From assembly GCA_004293935.1 (NCBI GenBank), contig RDZH01000028.1, positions 1-32,730 of the forward strand: 32,730 nucleotides of DNA. Reading direction: 5' to 3'. Positions 1 through 6,581 of this stretch are shown here, piece by piece. The DNA comes from Alphaproteobacteria bacterium (GTDB lineage Bacteria > Pseudomonadota > Alphaproteobacteria > Rickettsiales > UBA998). Under the pieces are notes generated by a model. The model did not search any database, was not told the origin of the DNA, and saw only the letters and a list, made by a program, of their open reading frames with translations. Position numbers and translations under genes: made by a program. Position 1 is the first letter of the stretch. Every line of letters starts with the position of its first letter.

Positions 1-56
1 GCTGTATCTGTGCCATAGCCCTTCTCCTTCAGCCAGTTGATTACATTCTGCCACAT
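1..56 (-). CDS. Possible N-terminal fragment of an unknown gene running off the left edge
   Basis: On the minus strand a frame stays open from about position 128 to the window edge. Its only ATG is at 56, giving a start MWQNVINWLKEKGYG. The composition, rich in W, N, K and Y, looks protein-like. No Shine-Dalgarno sequence precedes the ATG, and the open frame continues upstream of it without another start codon, so this could equally be the remnant of a broken gene. No family recognised. Confidence 0.25.
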   Translation of the reverse strand, partial: MWQNVINWLKEKGYGTDT

Positions 57-175
57 TATGGCATGTGAATCAACCCAACTTGACGGGGATGGACAGCTAT
101 ATCTATAATTTTTATCCTTCCCGTTGATCTATTCGGTTCATATTGTTGTGCGATAGACAAAAGGGAATGGCAAGA

Positions 176-520
176 ATGAGTGAGTATGAGCAATTAATGC
201 AATATGTCGATCAACAAGTGCGTGCATTGCGCCAAGAAATGCAGGAGATGATGCACGGAGCTGCTCCTGAGGAGCGCAAGGCACGACCGCAAAGGATGCG
301 CGCCACTCCCCAAAGAACGCGAGCGAATAGTTCCCGCGATGGTGAGGCGATGCTAAAAAACATATCACGCACCATTGCGCGACGTGCAGGGCGTAATCTT
401 GGTAAGCAGATCAGTGCCGCACTTACGGATGAAGCATCCACCACAGAATCGAGCTTACTACCGCGCACCATGCTGAATGATCTCTTCAAAGGCGTGATCA
501 CGAGCCAGAGAAACCGCTAA
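176..520 (+). CDS. Small basic hypothetical protein with N-terminal helix
   Basis: A 114-residue protein that I do not recognise. It opens with a probable amphipathic or coiled-coil helix (MSEYEQLMQYVDQQVRALRQ), followed by an Arg/Pro/Ala-rich linker at about residues 35-60. It ends in a basic segment containing RTIARRAGRNLGKQI, which may bind nucleic acid or membrane. There is no signal peptide or transmembrane segment. The start at 176 is chosen because AGGGA at 162-166 lies 9 nt upstream. The in-frame ATG at 167 abuts that motif, and the longer TTG start at 143 lacks one. The gene ends directly at a palindromic hairpin (521-557) that may terminate its transcript. Confidence 0.6.
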   Translation: MSEYEQLMQYVDQQVRALRQEMQEMMHGAAPEERKARPQRMRATPQRTRANSSRDGEAMLKNISRTIARRAGRNLGKQISAALTDEASTTESSLLPRTMLNDLFKGVITSQRNR

Positions 521-557
521 TATAGTGCTTTTACCATTATATAATGGAAGCACTATA
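521..557. repeat. Short palindrome, family P, copy A
   Basis: TATAGTGCTT at 521-530 pairs with AAGCACTATA at 548-557, and CCATTAT at 534-540 pairs with ATAATGG at 541-547. It begins immediately after a TAA stop (518-520). The outer arms match those of copy B at 3401-3473, and the centre matches copy C at 13387-13400. Its last four bases overlap the left end of the MITE at 554. There is no U-tract, so terminator function is an inference. Confidence 0.7.
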
Positions 558-758
558 TAACCTGAGTTTTGGATAAGAAACGATTTATCCTTTTGTTTTT
601 ATTTGCTTATTTCTTTTGTTCGTCACTCCTGCGTAGGCGGGAGTCCAGCGATCACGAATTGTTCTGGATGCCTGCCTTCGCAGGCGTGACGCATTATAAT
701 ATTTGTTCATATAAAACAAATATTTATTTTTCATCTTATCCAAAACTGAGGTTATATA
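554..758. mobile_element. MITE-like element, family I, copy 1 (205 bp)
   Basis: The ends are inverted repeats of 24 bp with one mismatch. The left end (554-577) reads AACCTGAGTTTTGGATAAG after TATAT, and the right end (735-758) is its complement. A second copy with the same ends is at 18297-18520. The interior carries the 71-bp palindromic core at 621-691. No transposase is encoded; an open frame across the element is just repeat sequence. The right end overlaps the 3' end of the threonine aldolase gene and encodes its last six residues and stop codon. Confidence 0.75.
621..691. repeat. Dispersed palindromic core repeat, copy 1
   Basis: An inverted repeat of the form GTCAYnCCTGCGTAGGCnGG...CCTGCCTTCGCAGGnGTGAC. 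Related copies lie at 6477-6547, 10680-10748, 15313-15383 and 18364-18435. Repeats of this general GTCAT-CC-GCG-AGGC-GG form are common in proteobacterial genomes. Folded as RNA it makes a long imperfect hairpin. Confidence 0.8.
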
Positions 759-1773
759 CATCCTTCAAAAAAAGCTGTATTTCTTCTGCCGTGGTGCAAT
801 AGTTGGTGACGAAGCGGTACACATCTGCACCCACAATCCCCCAATCATAAAAGATATGCCCACAGCCATGAAGATAATCTGCACGTTCACGTGACATGCG
901 TACAAATATCTCATTCGCTTGCACAGGATAGATGATGTCGATATGCTCCAAGGTTGCCAAGGTTTCTGCCAATAAGCGCGCCATGGCATTGGCATGACGG
1001 GCATTATGCAGCCATAAATCTTCGGCAAAAAAGGCGTGCCATTGCAGGGATAAATAGCGTTGTTTTGATGCTAATTGTCCGACATGTTTATGCAAATAGG
1101 GGAGGGATTGTTGCAATGTCGGTTCAAACACCACCACAGCTTCGGTAAACATACCGCCATTTTTTGTGCCACCAAAGGATAAAATATCAACCCCAGCAAG
1201 GTGCGTCATGGCAGCAGCAGAGCAACCTAAATGCACAAGAGCGTTGGTGAAGCGCGCTCCGTCCATATGCACATAGAGTTGATAGTGCTTGGCAATGCGT
1301 GTGATGGCATGGATTTCTTCGAGGGAATAAACCGTGCCTAATTCCGTGCATTGGGTGATGGAGATGGCGCGAGGGCGAACATGATGGATGCCACGATTAA
1401 TAGCATAGACGATGCGTTGTTCGAGTTCATCTGCCGTGAATTTATCCCGCCCATTCACAATCGTGATCGCCTTTGCTCCTGAAAAAAGTTCGGGCATACC
1501 ACATTCATCTTGATTGACATGGCTAAGTTCATGACAAACAAAACCTTCACTGCCACGACATAGGGCGGCAAGGGCAAGGCTATTGGCGGCTGATCCCGTA
1601 AATACGGGGTAGAAGGTAAGCCTATCTGTTTCAAAGATACGTGCAAATAGTGCCTGAGCAGCAGCAGATGCATCATCATAGCCATAGGATTTTTGGTGGT
1701 CTGTGCTTGTTGTAAGGGCTTTGAGGATGTTGGGATGTACAGGAGAAGTATTGTCGCTTGCTAGATAAACCAT
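736..1773 (-). CDS. ltaE: Low-specificity L-threonine aldolase
   Basis: A fold-type I PLP enzyme of 345 residues, the usual length for the family. It cleaves L-threonine or L-allo-threonine to glycine and acetaldehyde in the cytosol. Visible family features are the N-terminal SDNTSPVHP, the PLP-stacking histidine near residue 81 (CHELSH), VHMDGAR with Asp171, and SFGGTKNG with the probable Schiff-base Lys204. ATG 1773 is preceded by AAGG 6 nt upstream. The gene follows aat by 30 nt on the same strand, so the two are probably co-transcribed. The last residues YNLSFG and the TAA stop are written by the terminal inverted repeat of the family I MITE, so the native C-terminus has been replaced or trimmed. 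The catalytic core looks intact. Confidence 0.9.
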   Translation of the reverse strand: MVYLASDNTSPVHPNILKALTTSTDHQKSYGYDDASAAAQALFARIFETDRLTFYPVFTGSAANSLALAALCRGSEGFVCHELSHVNQDECGMPELFSGAKAITIVNGRDKFTADELEQRIVYAINRGIHHVRPRAISITQCTELGTVYSLEEIHAITRIAKHYQLYVHMDGARFTNALVHLGCSAAAMTHLAGVDILSFGGTKNGGMFTEAVVVFEPTLQQSLPYLHKHVGQLASKQRYLSLQWHAFFAEDLWLHNARHANAMARLLAETLATLEHIDIIYPVQANEIFVRMSRERADYLHGCGHIFYDWGIVGADVYRFVTNYCTTAEEIQLFLKDVYNLSFG

Positions 1774-1803
1774 AGATGCCTTAACGAGTATGTGCAGAAC
1801 GGA

Positions 1804-2454
1804 CTATAGCATAATGTTTTTAAGGCTGCAATCACTCGCTTGATACTGTATAAAAAGGCGGGAAGGGTTCGGGCTAACAATCAACGCATCCTTTAAGCGG
1901 CGCATATAATCTTTGCGGGGGATTTCAATCGTGCCGAATTGACGCATATGATCATTGATGAATTGCGAATCAAGCAATGCATAACCGCACTCATGCATGA
2001 TTTCAATTAAGGCAAGGAAGGCTATCTTGCTGGCATTGGGGGCGCGACAAAACATGCTTTCACCAAAAAATGCACCGCCACGCGAAACGCCATATAAGCC
2101 ACCAACCAATGATCCTGTAGCATCCCAACATTCCACCGAATGCGCATCCCCCCATTGGTGCAGAATGCTGTAGAGTGCAATAATCTCCTCATTAATCCAA
2201 CTATCACCATCATGGGTGCGTGGGGTAGCGCAGCAACGCATCACATCGGTGAAGCAATGATTGATCGTGATACGGTAGGGGTGTTTGCGTGCATATTTGC
2301 GTAGGCTTTTGGGGATATGTACGGCATCGAGCGGAATAATCGCCCGAGGATCAGGGCTAAACCAGTGCAATTCTTTAGCATGGCGGTGTTCTGCCATGGG
2401 AAAATAGCCACTTTCATAGGCTAAAATGAGGGTTTCGGGGTGAATAGACACCAT
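1804..2454 (-). CDS. aat: Leucyl/phenylalanyl-tRNA--protein transferase
   Basis: A 216-residue protein that transfers Leu or Phe from charged tRNA to N-terminal Lys/Arg of proteins, creating N-degrons for ClpS/ClpAP. Family hallmarks are visible in order: GYFPMAE near the N-terminus, WFSPDPRAIIPL, and GGLYGVSRGGAFFGESMF in the centre. This is followed by the conserved DSQF segment and HMRQFGTIEIPR. The length is normal for a compact alphaproteobacterial Aat. It lies upstream of ltaE on the minus strand with a 30-nt gap. Its 5' side faces the bidirectional terminator at 2493-2527, so it is insulated from the small gene at 2526-2741. Confidence 0.95.
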   Translation of the reverse strand: MVSIHPETLILAYESGYFPMAEHRHAKELHWFSPDPRAIIPLDAVHIPKSLRKYARKHPYRITINHCFTDVMRCCATPRTHDGDSWINEEIIALYSILHQWGDAHSVECWDATGSLVGGLYGVSRGGAFFGESMFCRAPNASKIAFLALIEIMHECGYALLDSQFINDHMRQFGTIEIPRKDYMRRLKDALIVSPNPSRLFIQYQASDCSLKNIML

Positions 2455-2492
2455 ACGATAATAATATCATATGCGCAAGAAACAAGAAAAAA

Positions 2493-2527
2493 GAACCACC
2501 AGTTTGGGAACTGGTAGTTCTTTTTTT
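2493..2527. terminator. Bidirectional intrinsic terminator
   Basis: GAAC and ACCAGTT (2493-2504) pair with AACTGGT and GTTC (2509-2520) around a TGGG loop, with one C-A mismatch. A run of seven T follows on the plus strand and a T-rich run follows on the minus strand. It lies directly behind the stop of the minus-strand gene 2526-2741. Confidence 0.85.
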
Positions 2528-2741
2528 AGTCATCCTCACCATCAGCAGCGCGACGCTGTTGATTGATGTAAGTATTATCATCGCAACCCTTATCTTGCGC
2601 GCTATGCCAACAAGCTGAAGATTGCGTAGGTGTTTGTTCGCTTTCTGAGGAGTTAAGAGCCTCAGAAATGACAACAACCGTACCCGAGGCAAGAGTTGTT
2701 GCCGCGACAGTAGCAAAAATTTCTCTCAACATGTTATTCAT
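2526..2741 (-). CDS. Small hypothetical protein with N-terminal hydrophobic segment
   Basis: A 71-residue protein with no recognised family. Residues 8-28 (IFATVAATTLASGTVVVISEA) form a weak transmembrane or signal-anchor segment. The remainder is polar and acidic (Ser/Glu/Gln/Asp-rich), with two cysteines in the motif ACWHSAQDKGC and the ending GEDD. No Shine-Dalgarno precedes ATG 2741 or the alternative ATG 2732. Support for a real gene comes from its surroundings. A plausible minus-strand promoter (2766-2794) ends about 25 nt upstream, and a strong intrinsic terminator sits on its stop codon, making it a self-contained one-gene unit. Confidence 0.5.
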   Translation of the reverse strand: MNNMLREIFATVAATTLASGTVVVISEALNSSESEQTPTQSSACWHSAQDKGCDDNTYINQQRRAADGEDD

Positions 2742-2765
2742 GGGAATAAAGAACTTTAAGTCTTG

Positions 2766-2794
2766 ATATTACCATGGTTTGTGCAAAAAAGCAA
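2766..2794 (-). promoter_or_regulatory. Putative sigma-70-type promoter for the 71-residue protein
   Basis: On the minus strand TTGCTT, a 17-nt spacer and TAATAT lie about 25 nt upstream of ATG 2741. The assignment rests on hexamer match and spacing only. Confidence 0.4.
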
Positions 2795-2850
2795 GGATAT
2801 TCGTCTTGCTACCCTTCATATTTAATGAACGCGCCTTATGCGGGAGGGTA

Positions 2851-3018
2851 AGAAATTTCTCTTGAAATAGAGACGATCATCATGTAGGGTACGATAGTTC
2901 CTTTCATTACACATGTCATGCATGTCAGTACCTTGTTTTTTTTATGACCATCACGCCAAAAACAGTGTGGTTTGGGGATGTTCTATACAAAAGTCCTGAA
3001 ATACAGGCATAGTTCATC
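2851..3018 (+). promoter_or_regulatory. Conserved leader of the tandem paralogues, copy 1
   Basis: This stretch is repeated almost base for base at 3507-3671, upstream of the second paralogue, with only a 3-nt length difference. By eye it is better conserved than the first part of the coding regions. It contains a promoter-like pair (2862-2890) and a short open frame with the conserved reading PKTxWFGDxLxxSPEIQA ending at TAG 3010-3012. It also contains a small hairpin CCTG-AAATA-CAGG (2995-3007) that would cover the only Shine-Dalgarno-like AGG. It is therefore a candidate cis-regulatory 5' UTR. Confidence 0.55.
2862..2890 (+). promoter_or_regulatory. Putative promoter of the first paralogue
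   Basis: TTGAAA (2862-2867), a 17-nt spacer and TAGGGT (2885-2890). Both hexamers and the spacing are preserved in the second leader at 3518-3546. The preceding C makes CTTGAAA, which also resembles a heat-shock sigma -35 box. Which sigma factor reads it cannot be decided here. A start near 2897 would leave a 5' UTR of about 120 nt. Confidence 0.45.
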
Positions 3019-3402
3019 ATGAATAGCTTTAATGAACGTATCAATGCAGCAAAAAAAGGAATTTACAAACTTATCAATGCTGCAAATGATGGTGCGTTGA
3101 ATGACAACCAAAAATATGGTTGGTCGAAACGCAGCGGAGATAGTTGGGGTATTGCATTATCGAAGGTAAAGCAATATGAAGATGTTCTGGAGCTGATCGG
3201 CATGTGTGTTAATGTGGATGATGTGTGGAAGAAAATGCTGCATGATTGTTTTTTCATTGACGCAACGTGCTTTAACCAAGATGGGACAATAAAATGGTCT
3301 CGTGTTTTTCAAAATGCTCAGGCAAACGAATATCCGCCTGACATCTTGGTGACACCACGCGCTGATGCGTGGCACATCGTATACAGCCAATTCTGGCTGT
3401 GA
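3019..3402 (+). CDS. Unknown protein, first of a tandem paralogue pair
   Basis: A 127-residue soluble protein with no signal peptide or membrane segment and no family I recognise. It pairs with the next gene (3672-4064). Shared blocks are MNSFN at the start, the invariant stretch NDNQKYGWSKRSGDSWGIA at about residues 28-46, YEDVLE, NVDDVWKK, DCFFI, PDIL and a C-terminal DAW-IVY-QFW. The pattern of W/Y/F and alternating polar residues suggests a compact folded domain. ATG 3019 is chosen because the paralogue starts identically. Only a weak AGG 11 nt upstream could act as ribosome-binding site, and it lies in a small hairpin. The gene has its own promoter-like leader and ends at palindrome 3401-3473. 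Confidence 0.75.
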   Translation: MNSFNERINAAKKGIYKLINAANDGALNDNQKYGWSKRSGDSWGIALSKVKQYEDVLELIGMCVNVDDVWKKMLHDCFFIDATCFNQDGTIKWSRVFQNAQANEYPPDILVTPRADAWHIVYSQFWL

Positions 3403-3473
3403 TGTAGAGAGTGCTTCCATGATATAATTACCGATCAATCGGCAATTATATCATGGTAAAAGCACTATACATC
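3401..3473. repeat. Palindrome, family P, copy B (long hairpin)
   Basis: A nested inverted repeat: GATGTA/TACATC at the ends, AGTGCTT (3410-3416) with AAGCACT (3460-3466), ATGATATAATT (3419-3429) with AATTATATCAT (3444-3454), and CCGAT with ATCGG around a two-base centre. It starts inside the TGA stop of the preceding gene. The outer arms equal those of copy A. Probably a transcript-end hairpin, though it lacks a U-tract. Confidence 0.75.
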
Positions 3474-3506
3474 ATAGTATTGTAGTTTTTTCTTGACATA
3501 AAAATG

Positions 3507-3671
3507 AGAAATTTTTCTTGAAATGAAGATGATCATTATGTAGGGTGCGATAGTTCCTTTAATTACACTGTCATCTATGTCGGTACCTTATTTTTTACGA
3601 CCATCATGCCAAAAACAATGTGGTTTGGGGATGGTCTACATGAAAGTCCTGAAATACAGGCATAGTTCAGC
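3507..3671 (+). promoter_or_regulatory. Conserved leader of the tandem paralogues, copy 2
   Basis: The counterpart of 2851-3018. It keeps the promoter-like hexamers, the CCTG-AAATA-CAGG hairpin and the short frame (ATG 3606 to TAG 3663-3665) reading MPKTMWFGDGLHESPEIQA. A two-base difference in the upstream T-run shifts the frame relative to copy 1. Only this last 19-residue part could therefore be conserved as peptide, and no ribosome-binding site precedes it. Confidence 0.55.
3518..3546 (+). promoter_or_regulatory. Putative promoter of the second paralogue
   Basis: TTGAAA (3518-3523), 17-nt spacer, TAGGGT (3541-3546), identical in hexamers and spacing to 2862-2890. Confidence 0.45.
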
Positions 3672-4064
3672 ATGAATAGCTTTAATCAATGTATCAATGC
3701 TGCAAGAGAAGAGATTCTCAATCTCATCAATACTGCAAATAATGTTGCGTCGAATGACAACCAAAAATATGGTTGGTCAAAACGCAGCGGAGATAGTTGG
3801 GGTATTGCCGTATCGCAGATAAAGCACTATGAAGATGTTCTAGAAATTCTTGCTACATGTACTAATGTGGACGATGTATGGAAGAAATTATTGCAGGACT
3901 GTTTTTTTATTGAAGCAAAGTTCTTCAACGAAGATGGTAGTATAAATTGGTTTCGCGTTTCTCAAGAAGCAAGGGAACATGAGTATTTTGAACATCTTCC
4001 TGATATTTTGATAACTTCCCGCATTGATGCGTGGTACATCGTCTATCAACAATTCTGGGATTGA
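3672..4064 (+). CDS. Unknown protein, second of a tandem paralogue pair
   Basis: A 130-residue paralogue of the product of 3019-3402, with a three-residue insertion (FEH region) near residue 108. The central NDNQKYGWSKRSGDSWGIA is unchanged. The segments around residues 10-25 and 60-65 and the very C-terminus (Asp instead of Leu) have diverged. There is no signal peptide, membrane segment or recognised catalytic motif. Its own leader and an intrinsic terminator (4068-4101) make it an independent transcription unit. Duplicate cytosolic genes of this size could be immunity, regulatory or effector proteins, but nothing in the sequence decides. Confidence 0.75.
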   Translation: MNSFNQCINAAREEILNLINTANNVASNDNQKYGWSKRSGDSWGIAVSQIKHYEDVLEILATCTNVDDVWKKLLQDCFFIEAKFFNEDGSINWFRVSQEAREHEYFEHLPDILITSRIDAWYIVYQQFWD

Positions 4065-4067
4065 CTT

Positions 4068-4101
4068 AAAAAAATGAGGCGTGAGTAGCCTCATTTTTTT
4101 T
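4068..4101. terminator. Bidirectional intrinsic terminator
   Basis: AAAAAAATGAGGC (4068-4080) and GCCTCATTTTTTTT (4088-4101) flank a 7-nt loop. The hairpin has poly-T on both strands, so it serves the plus-strand paralogue and the convergent pmbA gene. Confidence 0.9.
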
Positions 4102-4121
4102 GAACACCGAACAGGGATCGC

Positions 4122-5450
4122 TTATGATCCAGCAATGGTCATGCCGTCAATGCGTAATGTTGGGGCGTTTTTGCTACGTAGGAAATGTAAATCATTAGCG
4201 GGAGTGAGGTGTAGAAACATATCACGCAAATGCCCTGCAATCGTGACTTCCGATACGGGATAGGCGATCTCACCGCGCTCAATCCAAAATCCTGATGCGC
4301 CTTGCGAATAATCCCCCGTGATCAGATTCACCCCCATGCCAAATGTTTCGGTGATGTAAAATCCGTCAGCAATATCCGCCATGAGTTCCTGCGGGGTATG
4401 TGTGCCTGCTTCCATATAGAGGTTGGTTGACGAAGGGGAGGGGTTTGAGCCAATGCCACGCCCTGCATGTCCTGTGGTGGTTAAGCCTAGCTTGTTGGCA
4501 CTACGGCAATCGAGAAACCATGATTGCAATACGCCGTCTTTGATCATGGCGCGCTTGGTGCAGGTGACACCTTCCGCATCGAAATTTTGCGAGCCAAGCC
4601 CACGTACACGGTGCGGATCATCCATAATTTGGATGGAGGGTGCAAAGATTTGTGTTCCCATTGCATCTTTCAAAAAGGTTGTGCCACGTGCTACCGATGC
4701 CCCATTGATCGCACCCGCTAAACTAGAAATAAGCGAGGATGAAATACGCGGATCAAAGATTACGGGGACTTTGCATGTCGGTTTTTTGCGTGGGTTGAGG
4801 CGAGCAAGGGCGCGTTTAGCAGCTTCTTTGCCCAGCGATTCAGGATCGCGCACATCCTCAAAAAAGCGCGCTACGCTGTAATCATAATCACGTTCCATCG
4901 CATCACCACTACCCGCCAGTACGGATACGGAGGTGCTAAAGGTCGTGTCATAGGATTCACCATAAAATCCATGCGAGGTTGCCAGTGCAAACATGCTTTT
5001 GCTGTAGCTGCAATCTGCCCCTTCGCTGTTGGTGATGCCTTGGGTGGCGCGTGCGGTGGATTCAGCACGTAGGGCAAGTTCGTGTAGGAGTTCGGCCGTT
5101 GGCTCAAAACTATCCGCAAGCTCTAGGCTTGGGATGGTGCGGGCAAGCAATGCTTCGGGCGCAAGGGTGGTGTGGGGGTCTTCCGTGGCAACGCGTGCCA
5201 TATCGACGGCGCGCTGTGCTAAATCACGTAGGGCTACGTTGGATAAATCACTCGTAGAAACATTGGCTTGGCGTGCGCCTACCCAGACGCGTAGCCCTAC
5301 CGCACTCGATTCGGAACGCTCCAATTCTTCTTGTTGCCCCATACGGCAGGATACGCCCAGTTCAACGCCAGTGGCATAGACACCATCGGCATGGTCTGCA
5401 CCAGAGGCGCGGGCATAATCAATAAGGGCGTTAAGGATGGATTGGTTCAT
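4122..5450 (-). CDS. pmbA: TldE/PmbA-family protein
   Basis: A 442-residue PmbA (TldE) protein, close to the usual 445-450 residues. TldD and TldE together form a metalloprotease that degrades unfolded peptides and matures some modified peptides; TldE is the subunit without the HExxxH zinc motif. Visible family features are an N-terminal domain with GVSCRMGQQEELERSES and SAVGLRVWVGARQ, and a central DPRISSSLISSLAGAINGASVARG. It ends in the characteristic GDYSQGASGFWIERGEIAYPVSEVTIAG. No tldD lies in the window. It is 43 nt downstream of argF on the same strand and could be read through from it, although the functions are unrelated. It ends at the terminator shared with the tandem paralogues. 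Confidence 0.93.
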   Translation of the reverse strand: MNQSILNALIDYARASGADHADGVYATGVELGVSCRMGQQEELERSESSAVGLRVWVGARQANVSTSDLSNVALRDLAQRAVDMARVATEDPHTTLAPEALLARTIPSLELADSFEPTAELLHELALRAESTARATQGITNSEGADCSYSKSMFALATSHGFYGESYDTTFSTSVSVLAGSGDAMERDYDYSVARFFEDVRDPESLGKEAAKRALARLNPRKKPTCKVPVIFDPRISSSLISSLAGAINGASVARGTTFLKDAMGTQIFAPSIQIMDDPHRVRGLGSQNFDAEGVTCTKRAMIKDGVLQSWFLDCRSANKLGLTTTGHAGRGIGSNPSPSSTNLYMEAGTHTPQELMADIADGFYITETFGMGVNLITGDYSQGASGFWIERGEIAYPVSEVTIAGHLRDMFLHLTPANDLHFLRSKNAPTLRIDGMTIAGS

Positions 5451-5493
5451 AAGATATGCGTTACGGTAAAGACTAATGACAGACGACCATAGA

Positions 5494-6405
5494 CTATATT
5501 TGTTCTAAGCACCACAACATAATCGCTTTTTGCACGTGTAGGCGGTTTTCTGCCTCATCCCATACGGCGGATTGTGTGCCATCCAACACGCTTGCCGTGA
5601 CTTCTTCACCACGATGTGCGGGGAGGCAGTGTAAGAATAGGGCGTGCGGGGCGGCGTTCTGCATCACGGCATCATTCACTTGATACGGAGAAAGCAGGGT
5701 ACGGCGCATCTCACTATGTTCATGCCCCATCGATACCCATGTATCGGTAACGACGACATCTACATTTTTGGCTGCTGCCATTATATCATCATGGAAGCTG
5801 AGTTTCGCACCTGCATCATAGGCATGTTTGAGATAATCTTGGTGCGGACGAAAAGCAGGTGGGTTTGCCATACGCAAATGAAAGCCAAAGGCTGCTGCTG
5901 CAGAAATCCATGAATTTAAAACATTATTGCCATCACCTGCCCATAGCACCGTAAGATCGGCTAATGTGCCTAAACGTTCTTCGATCGTCATAAGGTCTGC
6001 CATAATTTGGCAGGGATGCGAGCGATCAGTTAGCCCATTGATGATAGGGATGGTTGCACAGCGCGCTAATTCCTCAACTTTTTCATGCAGGGTGGCACGC
6101 ATCATGATCGCATGGACATAGCGTGAAAGCACGCGTGCCGTATCGGCAATCGTCTCACCGCGCCCAAGCTGAAGATCATTGGCAAGTAAGACTAAGGGGT
6201 TCGCGCCTAGTTCGCGTATGCCGACTTCAAATGATACACGCGTGCGGGTGGAATTTTTCTCAAAGATCATCGCAATCGAACGCCCAGCAAGTGGCATAGC
6301 GTGAGGTGCGTCATTGCGACTACGTTTTAATTGATGGGCATGGTTGAGAATGAGCTGCAAATTTTGGCTAGTAAGATCATGTAAATCAAGAAAATGACGA
6401 ATCAT
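5494..6405 (-). CDS. argF: Ornithine carbamoyltransferase
   Basis: A 303-residue enzyme that makes citrulline from ornithine and carbamoyl phosphate in arginine biosynthesis. Carbamoyl-phosphate and ornithine motifs are present: STRTR at residues 52-56, HPCQ, the DGNN region, DTWVSMGHE and HCLPAHRGEEVT. The length is standard. ATG 6405 is preceded by AGGAG at 6-nt spacing. It lies behind argD on the minus strand, the common alphaproteobacterial argD-argF order. Here the 176-nt gap between them contains a palindromic core repeat, which may reduce read-through. Confidence 0.96.
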   Translation of the reverse strand: MIRHFLDLHDLTSQNLQLILNHAHQLKRSRNDAPHAMPLAGRSIAMIFEKNSTRTRVSFEVGIRELGANPLVLLANDLQLGRGETIADTARVLSRYVHAIMMRATLHEKVEELARCATIPIINGLTDRSHPCQIMADLMTIEERLGTLADLTVLWAGDGNNVLNSWISAAAAFGFHLRMANPPAFRPHQDYLKHAYDAGAKLSFHDDIMAAAKNVDVVVTDTWVSMGHEHSEMRRTLLSPYQVNDAVMQNAAPHALFLHCLPAHRGEEVTASVLDGTQSAVWDEAENRLHVQKAIMLWCLEQI

Positions 6406-6476
6406 AATAAACTCCTAGGTGTGTGATTAAGCAAGTGTTTAGCATTGCTTTATATAGTGGTGGATCGCCACAAAGT

Positions 6477-6547
6477 CGTCATACCCTTGATAAGCGGGTA
6501 TCCAGAACATGCATTGGTTGCTGGATTCCTGCCTACGCAGGAATGAC
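6477..6547. repeat. Dispersed palindromic core repeat, copy 2
   Basis: A 71-bp inverted repeat of the same family as 621-691, lying between argD and argF. Unlike the other four copies, I see no clear terminal inverted repeats of family I or II around it, so it may be a solo core. A small hairpin GTGG-ATCG-CCAC lies just upstream. Confidence 0.75.
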
Positions 6548-6581
6548 CATTGCATGAGTGCATAGATGCGCTGAGAATTTT

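Noticed and set aside
569-802. 77-codon open frame on the plus strand
   Set aside because: It runs through the family I MITE and its palindromic core into the antisense of threonine aldolase; no ribosome-binding site or protein-like pattern.
4423-4881. 152-codon plus-strand frame
   Set aside because: Antisense to pmbA, whose motifs are unmistakable on the other strand.
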